From Sphingomonas lacusdianchii (lineage in GTDB: Bacteria > Pseudomonadota > Alphaproteobacteria > Sphingomonadales > Sphingomonadaceae): a DNA stretch of 64,000 nucleotides. The stretch covers positions 1 to 64,000 of the forward strand of contig NZ_JAKRET010000009.1 in NCBI RefSeq assembly GCF_022664395.1, read 5' to 3'. The notes under the pieces were generated by a model that was not told where the DNA came from, did not search any database, and saw nothing but the letters and a program-made list of their open reading frames with translations. The translations under genes and the position numbers were made by a program. Below, in pieces: positions 27,062 through 35,947 of the stretch (positions within the stretch are counted from its first letter, which is position 1; the number at the start of each line of letters is the position of its first letter).

Positions 27062-28348
27062 CTATCCCCTGCGGAACAGCCGGCCATGTTCGGTACGAAA
27101 CACGACGAATACCGCGATCAGGCCGAGGAACAGGAACCCGCCGTACAGCGGCACGGTGGTTCCGTCGAACGCCTGTCCGATCACCGCCCCCAGCACCGCC
27201 CCGCCGAGCATCGACACAAAACCCTGCAGCGACGACGCCGTCCCCGCGATCGACCCCATATTCTCCATCGCCATCGCCGAGAAATTGGACGACGCGAGGC
27301 CGAAACAGGCCATCATGATCGCCTGCAGGATGATGAAGCTGGTCAGCGATTCGATCCCTGCCAGCGTGATCGCGAGGTGGATCGCCGCGACCGCGACCAG
27401 CCCAAGCAGGGCGGCGTGCGAAATCAGCCGCGTGCCGAAGCGCATCACGATCCGCGAGTTGAAGAACGACCCTGCCGCCATCGTACCGGCGACGCAGGCG
27501 AAGACGACGGTCAGCAGCTTGGGCTTGCCGAACGTCACCTCCATGATCTGCTGGATCGATCCGACGAAGCCGAACAGTCCGCCCGACAGCAGCGCCGCCG
27601 CGACGGTATAGCCGACGGCATAGCGATCGCGCAGCACGATGCGATACCCCTCCATGATCCGGCCGGGGTCGAGCGGCTGGCGTTCGGACACCGGCAGCGT
27701 CTCGGGCATGCGCAGCACGAACCACGCGAACACCGCAGCGGTGACGATCGCGATCCCGCCGAAGATCCACCGCCACGAGGCGAAGGCAAGGACGAATTCG
27801 CCGAAGGTCGGCGCCAGCACCGGCGCGGCCATGAAGAAGATGAAGGCGAGGCTCATCACCCGTGCCATCGCCCGGCCCGAATAACAGTCGCGCACCAGCG
27901 CCACCGTCACCACGCGCCCGCCCGCCACCGCCGCACCCGATGCGAAGCGCGCGATCAGCAGCAGCAGGAAACTGCCCGATACCGCCGCGACCAGATTGGT
28001 GATCGTGCTGGCGATCAGCGCGAAGATCAGCACCGGCCGCCGGCCATAGCGGTCGGCGAGCGGACCATAGGCCAGCTGCGCGATCGAAAAGCCGAGCAGG
28101 AACGACGTTACGACGAACTGCCGCGTATTGGGTTCGGCGACGCCCAGCGCGTCGCCGATCGCGGGCAGCGCCGGCAGCATCGAATCGATGCCGAGCGCGG
28201 TCAGCGCCATCAGCGCCGCGATCAGCGTCACGAACTCGCCGAACGGCAGCGGCGAACGGTCCGCCGACCCGCCACTGTCCGGGGCGGGAGCGGCGTCGGT
28301 CAGCGCGGCCGAGGTGTCGGGCGACAGGGGATCGGTTCTTTGTTGCAT
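27062..28348 (-). CDS. MFS drug exporter, Bcr/CflA type
   Basis: The 428-residue protein has about 12 membrane helices and the drug:H+ antiporter-1 signatures. These are motif A (G-P-L-A-D-R-Y-G-R-R-P-V) after helix 2, the helix-1 segment D-S-M-L-P-A-L-P-A-I and the helix-4 arginine segment A-R-F-A-S-G-A-A-V. Bcr/CflA pumps export varied antibiotics; the substrate here is unknown. The ATG with GGGGA just upstream was preferred to an earlier frame extension. It diverges from the 2OG oxygenase gene. Confidence 0.88.
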   Translation of the reverse strand: MQQRTDPLSPDTSAALTDAAPAPDSGGSADRSPLPFGEFVTLIAALMALTALGIDSMLPALPAIGDALGVAEPNTRQFVVTSFLLGFSIAQLAYGPLADRYGRRPVLIFALIASTITNLVAAVSGSFLLLLIARFASGAAVAGGRVVTVALVRDCYSGRAMARVMSLAFIFFMAAPVLAPTFGEFVLAFASWRWIFGGIAIVTAAVFAWFVLRMPETLPVSERQPLDPGRIMEGYRIVLRDRYAVGYTVAAALLSGGLFGFVGSIQQIMEVTFGKPKLLTVVFACVAGTMAAGSFFNSRIVMRFGTRLISHAALLGLVAVAAIHLAITLAGIESLTSFIILQAIMMACFGLASSNFSAMAMENMGSIAGTASSLQGFVSMLGGAVLGAVIGQAFDGTTVPLYGGFLFLGLIAVFVVFRTEHGRLFRRG

Positions 28349-28467
28349 CGCATCATCCCCATGCCGCAACTCGCGGCTCGCGTCACGCAAAGGATCACCC
28401 TGTTCGGCGGCGGGCCGTGCGTCTATCTTCATGGCTTCGTTCCGGTATCTTTCAGGATTTGAGACCA

Positions 28468-29421
28468 ATGGCCGACACGCCGCTTTCGCAGGTTCCGCTG
28501 ATTTCGATGGCGCAGGCCGAGCAGGACCCCGATGGTTTCGCCCGCGACTTTGGCGAGTCGTTCCAACGCTTCGGTTTCGCGATGGTATCCGACCATGGCG
28601 TCGACCAGGGCGTCATCGACCGCGCCTGGGCGATGACCAAGGCATTCTTCGACCTGCCCGAGGCAGAAAAGCGCCGCTATTTCGTCGAGGGTGGCGGCGG
28701 TGCGCGCGGCTATACCCCGTTCAAGACGGAGATCGCCAAGGGCGCGACCCATGTCGACCTGAAGGAATTCTGGCATGTCGGGCGCGAGCTTGCTGCCGGT
28801 CACCGCTACGGCGACGTCATGCCTGCCAATGTCTGGCCCGACCGGCCGGAGGGGTTTCGGGAGGCGTTTCTCGACCTGTTCGCCGCGCTCGATGCGGCGG
28901 GCGACCGGCTGCTGTCGGCGATCGCGCGCTATCTAGGGCTGGAGCCGAACTGGTTCGACCGCGCGGTGAAGGACGGCAATTCGGTGCTGCGCCTGCTCCA
29001 TTATCCGCCGGTCCCCGCCGATGCACCCGAAGTACGTGCCGGCGCGCATGAGGATATCAACCTCATCACGCTGTTGCTGGGTGCCGAGGAAGCGGGGCTC
29101 GAACTGCTCGACCGCGACGGGCGCTGGCTGCCGGTCGCGCCGCCGCCGGGCGCGATGGTGGTCAATGTCGGCGACATGCTGCAGCGGCTGACCAACCACG
29201 TCCTGCCATCGACCACCCACCGCGTCGTCAATCCGGCACCCGAACGGCGCGGCCATTCGCGCTATTCGATGCCGTTCTTCCTCCACCCCGCGCCCGATTT
29301 CCTGATCGAGACGCTGCCCGGCTGCATCAGCGAGGAACGCCCGAACCGCTATCCGACCCCGATCAGTTCGCACGACTATCTGTACGAGCGGCTGGTCGAG
29401 ATCGGCCTTATCAAGAAGTGA
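28468..29421 (+). CDS. 2-oxoglutarate/Fe(II) oxygenase, isopenicillin N synthase-like
   Basis: The 317-residue protein has an N-terminal DIOX_N segment (V-P-L-I-S-M, then F-G-F-A-M-V-S-D-H-G-V) and the double-stranded beta-helix with H-E-D and a distal His (T-T-H-R-V-V-N-P) binding iron. It also has R-Y-S-M-P-F-F for 2-oxoglutarate. It will hydroxylate or oxidise an unknown small molecule. AGGA lies about 12 bases ahead of the ATG. A strong terminator follows 48 bases downstream, so it is probably transcribed alone. Confidence 0.88.
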   Translation: MADTPLSQVPLISMAQAEQDPDGFARDFGESFQRFGFAMVSDHGVDQGVIDRAWAMTKAFFDLPEAEKRRYFVEGGGGARGYTPFKTEIAKGATHVDLKEFWHVGRELAAGHRYGDVMPANVWPDRPEGFREAFLDLFAALDAAGDRLLSAIARYLGLEPNWFDRAVKDGNSVLRLLHYPPVPADAPEVRAGAHEDINLITLLLGAEEAGLELLDRDGRWLPVAPPPGAMVVNVGDMLQRLTNHVLPSTTHRVVNPAPERRGHSRYSMPFFLHPAPDFLIETLPGCISEERPNRYPTPISSHDYLYERLVEIGLIKK

Positions 29422-29469
29422 CGGCCACGGGGTTCCCCTGATCGCCAACCACCTTTAGAGACACGAAAC

Positions 29470-29499
29470 CGGCCGGGGCGATGCTCCGGCCGCAATTTT
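29470..29499 (+). terminator. Rho-independent terminator
   Basis: A 10-base-pair stem with one G-U pair (CGGCCGGGGC against GCTCCGGCCG), loop GAT, is followed by CAATTTT. It closes the 2OG oxygenase transcript 25 bases before the homoserine dehydrogenase start, so hom must either read through or use a promoter placed before the hairpin. Confidence 0.75.
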
Positions 29500-29524
29500 A
29501 TTACGTCAGCAAATTGAGGGATCT

Positions 29525-30817
29525 ATGACCGAACCGCTCCGCGTCGCCATCGCCGGCCTTGGAACCGTGGGTGCGGGCGTGATTCGGTTGATCGAGACTA
29601 ATGGCGACCTGATCGCCCGGCGAGCCGGCCGTCCGATCGAGGTCGTCGCAGTATCGGCGCGCGACCGGATGCGCGACCGCGGCGTCGACCTGTCGCGCTA
29701 CCAATGGGTCGACGACACGGCCGCGCTGGTGCAGGCCGGCGATGCCGATGTCGTCGTCGAGCTGATCGGCGGATCGGACGGCCCGGCGCTGACGCTGGCG
29801 CGCGGTGCGCTCGCGGCGGGCAAGAGCTTCGTCACCGCCAACAAGGCGATGATCGCGCATCACGGCCTCGAACTCGCCAAGGCCGCCGAGGACAAGGGCG
29901 TCGCGCTGAAGTTCGAGGCGGCGGTCGCCGGTGGCGTGCCGGTCATCAAGGGCCTGCGCGAAGGGGCGGCGGCCAACGAGATTTCGCAGGTCTTCGGCAT
30001 CCTCAACGGCACCTGCAACTTCATCCTGTCGAAGATGGAGGCCGAAGGCCGCGACTTCGCCGAGGTGCTGGCCGAGGCGCAGGCGCTGGGCTTTGCCGAG
30101 GCCGATCCCAGCTTCGACATCGACGGCGTCGATGCCGCGCACAAGCTGTCGATCCTCGCCAGCCTCGCCTTCAACACCCAGCCGGCGTTCGATGCGGTGG
30201 CGGTCACCGGCATCCGCCACGTGCTGGCCGCCGATATCGCCGAGGCGGCGGCATTGGGCTATCGCATCCGGCTGGTCGGGGTCGGCGAAGCAGGGCCGCG
30301 CGGGCTGTTCCAGCGGGTCCATCCGCACCTCGTGCCGCTCGACCATCCGTTGGCGCATGTCACCGGTTCGCTCAACGCCGTGGTTGCCGAGGGCAATTTC
30401 GTCGGCCGGCTGTTCTTCCAGGGGCGCGGTGCCGGCGATGGTCCGACCGCCAGCGCGGTGGTCGCCGATCTGATCGATATCGCCCGCGGCGAATTCGGCC
30501 CGCCCTATGCGATGCCGGTTGCCGACCTGACCCCCGCCGCGCCCGAACCGACCGGCGAACGCCGCGGCCGCGCCTATCTGCGCCTGCAGGTCGCGGACAA
30601 GGTCGGGGTGCTTGCCGAAATCGCGGCGGCGATGCGCGATGCCGGCGTCTCGATCGAAAGCCTGATCCAGCGCGGCGCGAATGCCGATGGCGGGGTGCTG
30701 GTCGCGATCGTGACGCATGAGGGGCCGGAACGCTGCGTCGCGCAGGCGCTGGAAAAGCTGGAAAGCTCGGCCAGCGTGCTCGGCCAGCCGATGTGGATGC
30801 ACGTGCTCGGCGGGTAA
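29525..30817 (+). CDS. hom: Homoserine dehydrogenase
   Basis: Hom reduces aspartate semialdehyde to homoserine, which feeds threonine and, through MetX (also in this window), methionine. The 430-residue protein has the nucleotide loop A-G-L-G-T-V-G-A-G-V, the catalytic-domain segments N-K-A-M-I-A-H-H and G-I-L-N-G-T-C-N-F-I-L, and E-A-D-P-S-F-D-I-D-G-V-D-A-A-H-K. A C-terminal ACT domain (about 345-430) suggests threonine feedback. TTGAGGGA precedes the ATG. It starts directly after a terminator hairpin. Confidence 0.95.
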   Translation: MTEPLRVAIAGLGTVGAGVIRLIETNGDLIARRAGRPIEVVAVSARDRMRDRGVDLSRYQWVDDTAALVQAGDADVVVELIGGSDGPALTLARGALAAGKSFVTANKAMIAHHGLELAKAAEDKGVALKFEAAVAGGVPVIKGLREGAAANEISQVFGILNGTCNFILSKMEAEGRDFAEVLAEAQALGFAEADPSFDIDGVDAAHKLSILASLAFNTQPAFDAVAVTGIRHVLAADIAEAAALGYRIRLVGVGEAGPRGLFQRVHPHLVPLDHPLAHVTGSLNAVVAEGNFVGRLFFQGRGAGDGPTASAVVADLIDIARGEFGPPYAMPVADLTPAAPEPTGERRGRAYLRLQVADKVGVLAEIAAAMRDAGVSIESLIQRGANADGGVLVAIVTHEGPERCVAQALEKLESSASVLGQPMWMHVLGG

Positions 30818-30839
30818 GGGGGCGCCCGACGGCGGCGGG

Positions 30840-31238
30840 TCAGGGTAGCGGGATCGCCGCCTCGGCCTCGCGCCGCGCCCGGCGTTCCGCGCGCGCGGCA
30901 TTGGCGCGCTGGATGAAGCAGCCGGTCTGTCCGCCGACCCCGGCGGTCGAGCAGCTGCCGATCCCGCTCGACCCGGCGTTCAGATTGTCCTGCACCCGCG
31001 TCGCCCAGCTTTCGCCGTCGCGGGTCGGTTCGACGTCGCGCAATTCCTTCGGGATACGGAAGCGTTCCTGTTCGCCCCGGCGGACGCAGACCACAATTTC
31101 CTCGCCATCGGCGTTGGTCGGGCATTTGTCGTTGCCATAGATGACGAGCGTGCCGTTGCGGACCTGCGCAGCGGCAGGCGCGGCCGGCATGGCAAAGGCG
31201 ACGATCGCGGCGGCACCGGCCAGAAGCGTGCGGGTCAT
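30840..31238 (-). CDS. Cysteine-containing periplasmic protein
   Basis: The 132-residue protein has a signal peptide ending A-A-A-Q and four Cys residues at about 39, 51, 96 and 107 in the mature part, consistent with two disulfides. I recognise no named domain. A perfect AGGAGG precedes the ATG. It lies 35 bases downstream of coq7, behind dsbB and ctpA, so it may be cotranscribed with the disulfide machinery that could oxidise it. That link is inference from gene order. Confidence 0.65.
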   Translation of the reverse strand: MTRTLLAGAAAIVAFAMPAAPAAAQVRNGTLVIYGNDKCPTNADGEEIVVCVRRGEQERFRIPKELRDVEPTRDGESWATRVQDNLNAGSSGIGSCSTAGVGGQTGCFIQRANAARAERRARREAEAAIPLP

Positions 31239-31273
31239 CACAAAATCCTCCTGTCCGGGTAACGCCCGGACGA

Positions 31274-31813
31274 TCAAATGCGTTTCGAAACTTCGATGGC
31301 GATGCGGCAGCCCGCGCGGATCGCCGCCGACAGCAGGGGATAGGCCGGCGCGCGTTCGGCGCCATGCGCCAGCGCCGCTTCCTTATGCTCCAGCTCTTCG
31401 GCCTGGAACTTGCGGATCGCGGCGCCCAGTTCGGGATCGTCCTCGCCCAGTTCGGCGAGCTGATCCTCATAATGCTTGTCGATTTCGGTCTCGACCGCAG
31501 CGGTACAGGCCATTGCCGCTTCCGGCCCGATCGCCGCCGTCGCCGCACCCAGCGCGAAGCCGGCCACGTCCCAGATCGGCTGGATGATCGTTGGCCGCAC
31601 GCCGCGTTCGGCGATCAGCGCGTCGAAATAGGCGCGATGCTCGGCCTCCTGCAACGCCATGCCTTGGATCGCCGCCGACATCGGGCTGCGGTCGCCCATC
31701 ACCGCCAACTGCCCGGCATAGATGCGCGTCGCGCCATATTCGCCCGCCTGATCGACGCGGATCATCGACTTGATCCCGCCGGGCCGGGGATCGCCGGGTC
31801 GCCATTTGCTCAT
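31274..31813 (-). CDS. coq7: Demethoxyubiquinone hydroxylase Coq7
   Basis: Coq7 is a membrane-bound di-iron enzyme that adds the last ring hydroxyl in ubiquinone synthesis. The 179-residue protein has the expected carboxylate/His ligands in D-Q-A-G-E-Y-G-A, Q-E-A-E-H, E-T-E-I-D-K-H-Y and A-E-E-L-E-H-K-E. The ATG has GGAGG six bases upstream and overlaps the dsbB stop (ATGA). Coupling to dsbB is apt because DsbB passes electrons to ubiquinone. Confidence 0.93.
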   Translation of the reverse strand: MSKWRPGDPRPGGIKSMIRVDQAGEYGATRIYAGQLAVMGDRSPMSAAIQGMALQEAEHRAYFDALIAERGVRPTIIQPIWDVAGFALGAATAAIGPEAAMACTAAVETEIDKHYEDQLAELGEDDPELGAAIRKFQAEELEHKEAALAHGAERAPAYPLLSAAIRAGCRIAIEVSKRI

Positions 31814-32289
31814 GTCCGCCTCCGTGTCGCCAGCATCAGCACCACCAACGCGCCGGCGATCGAAAAGATCGCGTTGAACCCGGCCAGCGAGATGCCGAGG
31901 AACGACCATTGCGGCACGTCGCAACGGACCACCGGTTGCCGCACGATCGCCGCCAGCAGGTCGCCGCCGGTCGCGTGCAGCGTATTGGCGCAGGCGGTGA
32001 CCCCCTGCCACCAATGATATTCGACGCCGGCATGGAACACCCCGATCAGCCCGCTGGTCAGGATCGCCAGCCCGGCAAGGATCACCAGCAGCCGCTTGGC
32101 CGAGGTGCGCGGCGCGAAGAAGGAGAGAGCCGCCAGCACGATCGCCGCATAATGCGGCCAGCGCTGCCAATGGCACATCTCGCACGGATACAGCCCGCCC
32201 AGAACTTGCGAGCCGAGCGCCCCCGCGATCAGCGTGAGCGGCAGCAGCAGCGCGATCCAGCGCGCGAGCGGCAGGTCGTTGGCACGCAT
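31810..32289 (-). CDS. dsbB: Disulfide bond formation protein DsbB
   Basis: DsbB reoxidises the periplasmic oxidase DsbA and hands electrons to quinone. The 159-residue protein has four membrane helices. The first periplasmic pair is C36-x-x-C39 (P-C-E-M-C-H-W-Q-R-W) and the second pair is Cys100 and Cys123. All four catalytic cysteines are present. It lies four bases after ctpA and overlaps coq7, so the three form one unit. Confidence 0.9.
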   Translation of the reverse strand: MRANDLPLARWIALLLPLTLIAGALGSQVLGGLYPCEMCHWQRWPHYAAIVLAALSFFAPRTSAKRLLVILAGLAILTSGLIGVFHAGVEYHWWQGVTACANTLHATGGDLLAAIVRQPVVRCDVPQWSFLGISLAGFNAIFSIAGALVVLMLATRRRT

Positions 32290-32293
32290 CGGT

Positions 32294-33646
32294 TCAGCGC
32301 TTGCCGGGCTTGGGGACAGCCGCCGCCATGCGCGTCGTCGGACCGACCCGGCCCATCGTCTGCAACGCATAATAGAGCTGGAAATCGTCGATGCCGCGCT
32401 TCTTCAGCGACTCGGCGGTCTCGGCAAAGCGCGGATCGTCCTTGGTGTCCTCGGTCAGCGTCTTGTCGTTGATGCCGGCCTCGTTGACCAGATGGCGGCG
32501 CAGATCGGCCTCGCGGTACACCGGGCGGCTCTTGTAATCGGGGTCCGAAATCTGCGGGACCTTCAGATCGGGGTCGATGCCGCCTTCCTGCACCGACCGG
32601 CCCGACGGCGTGTGGTAACGCGCGGTGGTCAGGCGCAGCGCGGTGTTCTTCGACAGGTCGAAGATCGACTGCACCGATCCCTTGCCGAAGCTGCGCTCGC
32701 CCATCACGATCGCACGGTGATGGTCCTGCAACGCGCCGGCGACGATCTCCGATGCCGATGCGGTGCCGGGATTGGTCAGCACGATGATCGGCAGTCCCTG
32801 CGCGAGGTCGCCCGGCACCATCTCCTCGGCGAAATAGCGTTCGGTATCTGCCTTGTCGCGCCCGCGCTGCGACACGATCTCGCCGCGTGCAAGGAAGGTG
32901 TCCGATACCTCGATCGCCTGGGTCAGCAGCCCGCCGCCATTGTCGCGCAGGTCGATGACATAGCCCTTGGGCTTGTGGCCCAGCGCCTTGTCGATCCCGG
33001 CGATCGCGGCGCGGGTGTCGGCGCCGGTCGTCTCGCTGAAGGTGTTGATGTTGATGACGCCGATGCCGTCCTTCACTTCCCATTTGACCGGCTTCTGCAC
33101 GATCGTGCTGCGCACCAGCGTCAATTCGATCGGCTTGTCGCGGCCGGGGCGGACGATGGTCAGCGATACCTTCGATCCCGTCGGCCCGCGCATCTGCGCG
33201 ACCGCTTCGTCGAGCGTGCCGCCGACGATCAGCTTGCCGTCGACATGGGTGATGTAATCGCCCGACTTGATGCCGGCACGCGCGGCGGGCGTGTCCTCGG
33301 TCGGGGTGATGACCTTGACCGCGCCGTCCTCCAGCGTGACCGACAGGCCCAGCCCCGAATAATTGCCGGTGGTGGCGATGCGCAGATTCTCGAAATCCTT
33401 GGCGTCGAGATAGCTCGAATGCGGGTCGAGCGCCGCCAGCATGCCGCGCATCGCGCCTTCCATCAGCGTCTTGTCATCGACCTTGTCGACATAGGACGCC
33501 TTCACCCGGTTGTAGACGTCCATGAAATTGTCGAGTTCGCGGAAACTTCCCGCATCGGCCTGCGCCATCGCGCCGGTGGCGACGGGGACCAGCGCGAGCG
33601 CACCGACGATCGCGGTTGCCTGAAGGAACGGACGGGACATACGCAT
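32294..33646 (-). CDS. ctpA: S41 family C-terminal processing protease CtpA
   Basis: The 450-residue periplasmic protease has a signal-like N-terminus (about 1-29, ending A-M-A-Q), a PDZ domain (about 85-165) and the S41 core. The catalytic Ser is in P-G-T-A-S-A-S-E-I-V-A-G and the Lys in R-S-F-G-K-G-S-V-Q. Related Ctp proteases trim murein hydrolases and other envelope proteins. A second ATG two codons later is equally possible. The gene leads a unit with dsbB and coq7. Confidence 0.92.
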   Translation of the reverse strand: MRMSRPFLQATAIVGALALVPVATGAMAQADAGSFRELDNFMDVYNRVKASYVDKVDDKTLMEGAMRGMLAALDPHSSYLDAKDFENLRIATTGNYSGLGLSVTLEDGAVKVITPTEDTPAARAGIKSGDYITHVDGKLIVGGTLDEAVAQMRGPTGSKVSLTIVRPGRDKPIELTLVRSTIVQKPVKWEVKDGIGVININTFSETTGADTRAAIAGIDKALGHKPKGYVIDLRDNGGGLLTQAIEVSDTFLARGEIVSQRGRDKADTERYFAEEMVPGDLAQGLPIIVLTNPGTASASEIVAGALQDHHRAIVMGERSFGKGSVQSIFDLSKNTALRLTTARYHTPSGRSVQEGGIDPDLKVPQISDPDYKSRPVYREADLRRHLVNEAGINDKTLTEDTKDDPRFAETAESLKKRGIDDFQLYYALQTMGRVGPTTRMAAAVPKPGKR

Positions 33647-34027
33647 ATACGCTTGATGCTTTCGACTGCGGTACGGAAGCCACACTAGCGGGAAATCGTT
33701 CGGCGATCAAAGCGCTGTCTCGCTGAACCGGACGTGACGTTCGGCCACGACCGGGCAAAGCCGACTGCAGACGCCGGTATCGAACTGGCCCCGACCATGT
33801 CGTCGGTCCGGATGAAGTCGCGATCGCTGCGAAAGTCCGTGTCACCATATCCCCGCAAAGGCGGGGGTTCAGGACGACACCAGCAAACCCTTGTTTTGCT
33901 TGGCTCTGGACCCCCGCCTTCGCCGGGGTACGCAAGGGCGCCGGGACAAGCGGAGAATTTTCGCAGAGGTCTCAATCGAGTCCAAGGTGTCGCCGAGGGA
34001 CTTTAATTCGACGAAAGCGATCCGGCC
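33647..34027. other. Gene-free stretch with degenerate repeat
   Basis: This 381-base interval lies between ctpA and the chemoreceptor stop. It contains a worn Family B paired hairpin at 33845-33933 and presumably the ctpA promoter (not identified). No other gene-like signal is seen. Confidence 0.55.
33845..33933. repeat. Family B paired-hairpin element (copy 2, degenerate)
   Basis: The arms CCATATCCCCGCAAAGGCGG and CCCGCCTTCGCCGGGGTACG face each other about 25 bases apart. Internal hairpins are shorter than in copy 1, indicating decay or a subfamily. Confidence 0.7.
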
Positions 34028-35863
34028 CTAGAATGCCGACCAGTCGTCCTCCGCTACCGCCAGCGCGGTGTTGCCGGCGACGTGCGGACGCATCGGGACG
34101 ACGTTCGCCGGACGGGGGGCGGGTGCCGGGACGGCGCGGACGGGCGCGATGCGATGCCCGGTGTCGCCGAGGCGGAAGCTGCTGATCTGCCGCGCCATGC
34201 CGTCGGCATCGGAGGCGAGGCTGCGCACGGCCGCGGTCGCTTCCTCGACCATCGCCGCATTCTGCTGCGTCATGCCGTCCATTTCCGACACGGCGGTGTT
34301 GATCTGGTGCAGGCCCGTCGCCTGCCGCTCGGCCGAGGCGGCGATGCTGGCGACCAGTTCGTCGATCTGTCCGATGCGGCTGATGATCCGCGCCAGAGCG
34401 TCGCCGGTATCGACCACCAGCTGTACGCCGGTGTCGATCTGGCTGGACGATGCGGTGATGCGGGTCTTCACGTCCTTGGCGGCATCGGCCGAGCGCTGCG
34501 CCAGCGCGCGGACCTCGCTGGCGACGACGGCAAAGCCCTTGCCCGCGTCGCCCGCCCGGGCCGCTTCCACCCCGGCATTCAGCGCCAGCAGGTTGGTCTG
34601 GAACGAGATGCCGTCGATCACGCTGATGATGTCGCTGATCTCGGCCGAGGCGCGTTCGATGCCGTGCATCGCCTCCATCGCGCGACGGACGATCTCGCCC
34701 GACTGGTCCGCCTCGGCGCGCGCCTCGCTGACGATGCGGTTGGCCTGTGCCGCGCCGGCGGCGGTTTCGCGAACGGTCGAGGTGATCTCGTCCATCGCCG
34801 CCGCGGTCTCTTCGAGGCTCGCCGCCTGTTGTTCGGTCCGCTGCGACAGGTCGTCGGACGCCTGACGGATGTCGTCGGCGCCGTTGTTGATGCTGCCGGC
34901 GGCTTCGGTCACGGTCGCCAGCGTCGATTGCAGCGCCGCGACGGCGGAATTGAAGTCCGCCTTGATCCGCGCGAACGGCCCGGTCAGCTCGGCATCGACG
35001 CGCGAGACCAGATCGCCCTGCGCCAGCCGCGTCAGTGCCGCGCCGAAGCTGTCGACGATCAACATCGTCTGCTCCTCCTTGGAACGTTCGGCGGCGACCA
35101 GCTGATCGCGCAACGCCCCGGTCGCGTCGGCCAGCTGGCCCAGTTCGTCGCGCCGGCCGCCGGCCGGGATCGCGACCGCCATGTCGCCCGACGTCATCCG
35201 CTTCAGCGCCTCGACCAGCGCCAGCAGCGGCACCACGACGAACCGGCGGGTGGCGAAGCCGATGGCGAGGATGACGGCAAGCGTCGCGAGGGTGGTGAAG
35301 ACGAGTAGCATGTTGGCCGTTCGGGCGATCGCGTTCGCCTCGGCGCTGACCTCGGCCAGATGCGCTTCGATCGCATCGGACAGGGTGCTCATCCCGCCCT
35401 CCAGCGTTTCGAAGGCTTTGAGAAAGCCGGGCAGCAGCGCCGTGGCGCGGGCCGGATTGGCGGCGGCGGCATCTGCGATCCGTTCGGCGGTCGCGATATA
35501 GGCGTTGACCAATGGCTGGATCTGGCGCGCGCGTGCGGCGATGGCGGGGGCATCGGCATAAGCTGCATCGGCCGCCAGCGCCTTGCGCAGCGCCGCCGAA
35601 TCATCGGCCAGCGCCTTGCGGTTGGCAGCGAGGTCCAGATCGCCGGCGGAGCTGGCCCGCAATATCGACAGCACATCGCCTCGGATTGCGTCATGCATCA
35701 TGTCGGCGGTCATGTGGTTGCGCAGCAGCGCCGTTCCCTCGCTGATACTGGCGCGCGCGTCGGACTGGCGGCCGTTGGACCAGACCCTCGCGCCTGCCGA
35801 CCCCAATACCAGCAGCGCGATCGCAGCGATTGCCGCCAATACCATCCGGTTGATCGATTGCAC
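34028..35863 (-). CDS. Methyl-accepting chemotaxis protein
   Basis: The 611-residue receptor has an N-terminal membrane helix (about 7-28), a helical four-bundle-like periplasmic sensor (about 30-185), a second membrane helix (about 188-205), a HAMP domain and the long cytoplasmic signalling coil. The coil contains the conserved tip I-S-F-Q-T-N-L-L-A-L-N-A-G-V-E-A-A-R-A-G. The final five residues D-W-S-A-F resemble the CheB/CheR tether at the end of enteric receptors. The ligand is unknown. It separates envC from ctpA, genes I expect to be neighbours, so it may be an insertion. Confidence 0.92.
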   Translation of the reverse strand: MQSINRMVLAAIAAIALLVLGSAGARVWSNGRQSDARASISEGTALLRNHMTADMMHDAIRGDVLSILRASSAGDLDLAANRKALADDSAALRKALAADAAYADAPAIAARARQIQPLVNAYIATAERIADAAAANPARATALLPGFLKAFETLEGGMSTLSDAIEAHLAEVSAEANAIARTANMLLVFTTLATLAVILAIGFATRRFVVVPLLALVEALKRMTSGDMAVAIPAGGRRDELGQLADATGALRDQLVAAERSKEEQTMLIVDSFGAALTRLAQGDLVSRVDAELTGPFARIKADFNSAVAALQSTLATVTEAAGSINNGADDIRQASDDLSQRTEQQAASLEETAAAMDEITSTVRETAAGAAQANRIVSEARAEADQSGEIVRRAMEAMHGIERASAEISDIISVIDGISFQTNLLALNAGVEAARAGDAGKGFAVVASEVRALAQRSADAAKDVKTRITASSSQIDTGVQLVVDTGDALARIISRIGQIDELVASIAASAERQATGLHQINTAVSEMDGMTQQNAAMVEEATAAVRSLASDADGMARQISSFRLGDTGHRIAPVRAVPAPAPRPANVVPMRPHVAGNTALAVAEDDWSAF

Positions 35864-35947
35864 GCGGGCCTACTCCGATTCGTTCGTTCGGTACGATCTG
35901 GGCCCTGATCGGATAATATACGGTTATCGCGCCATTGACTGCGCGCG

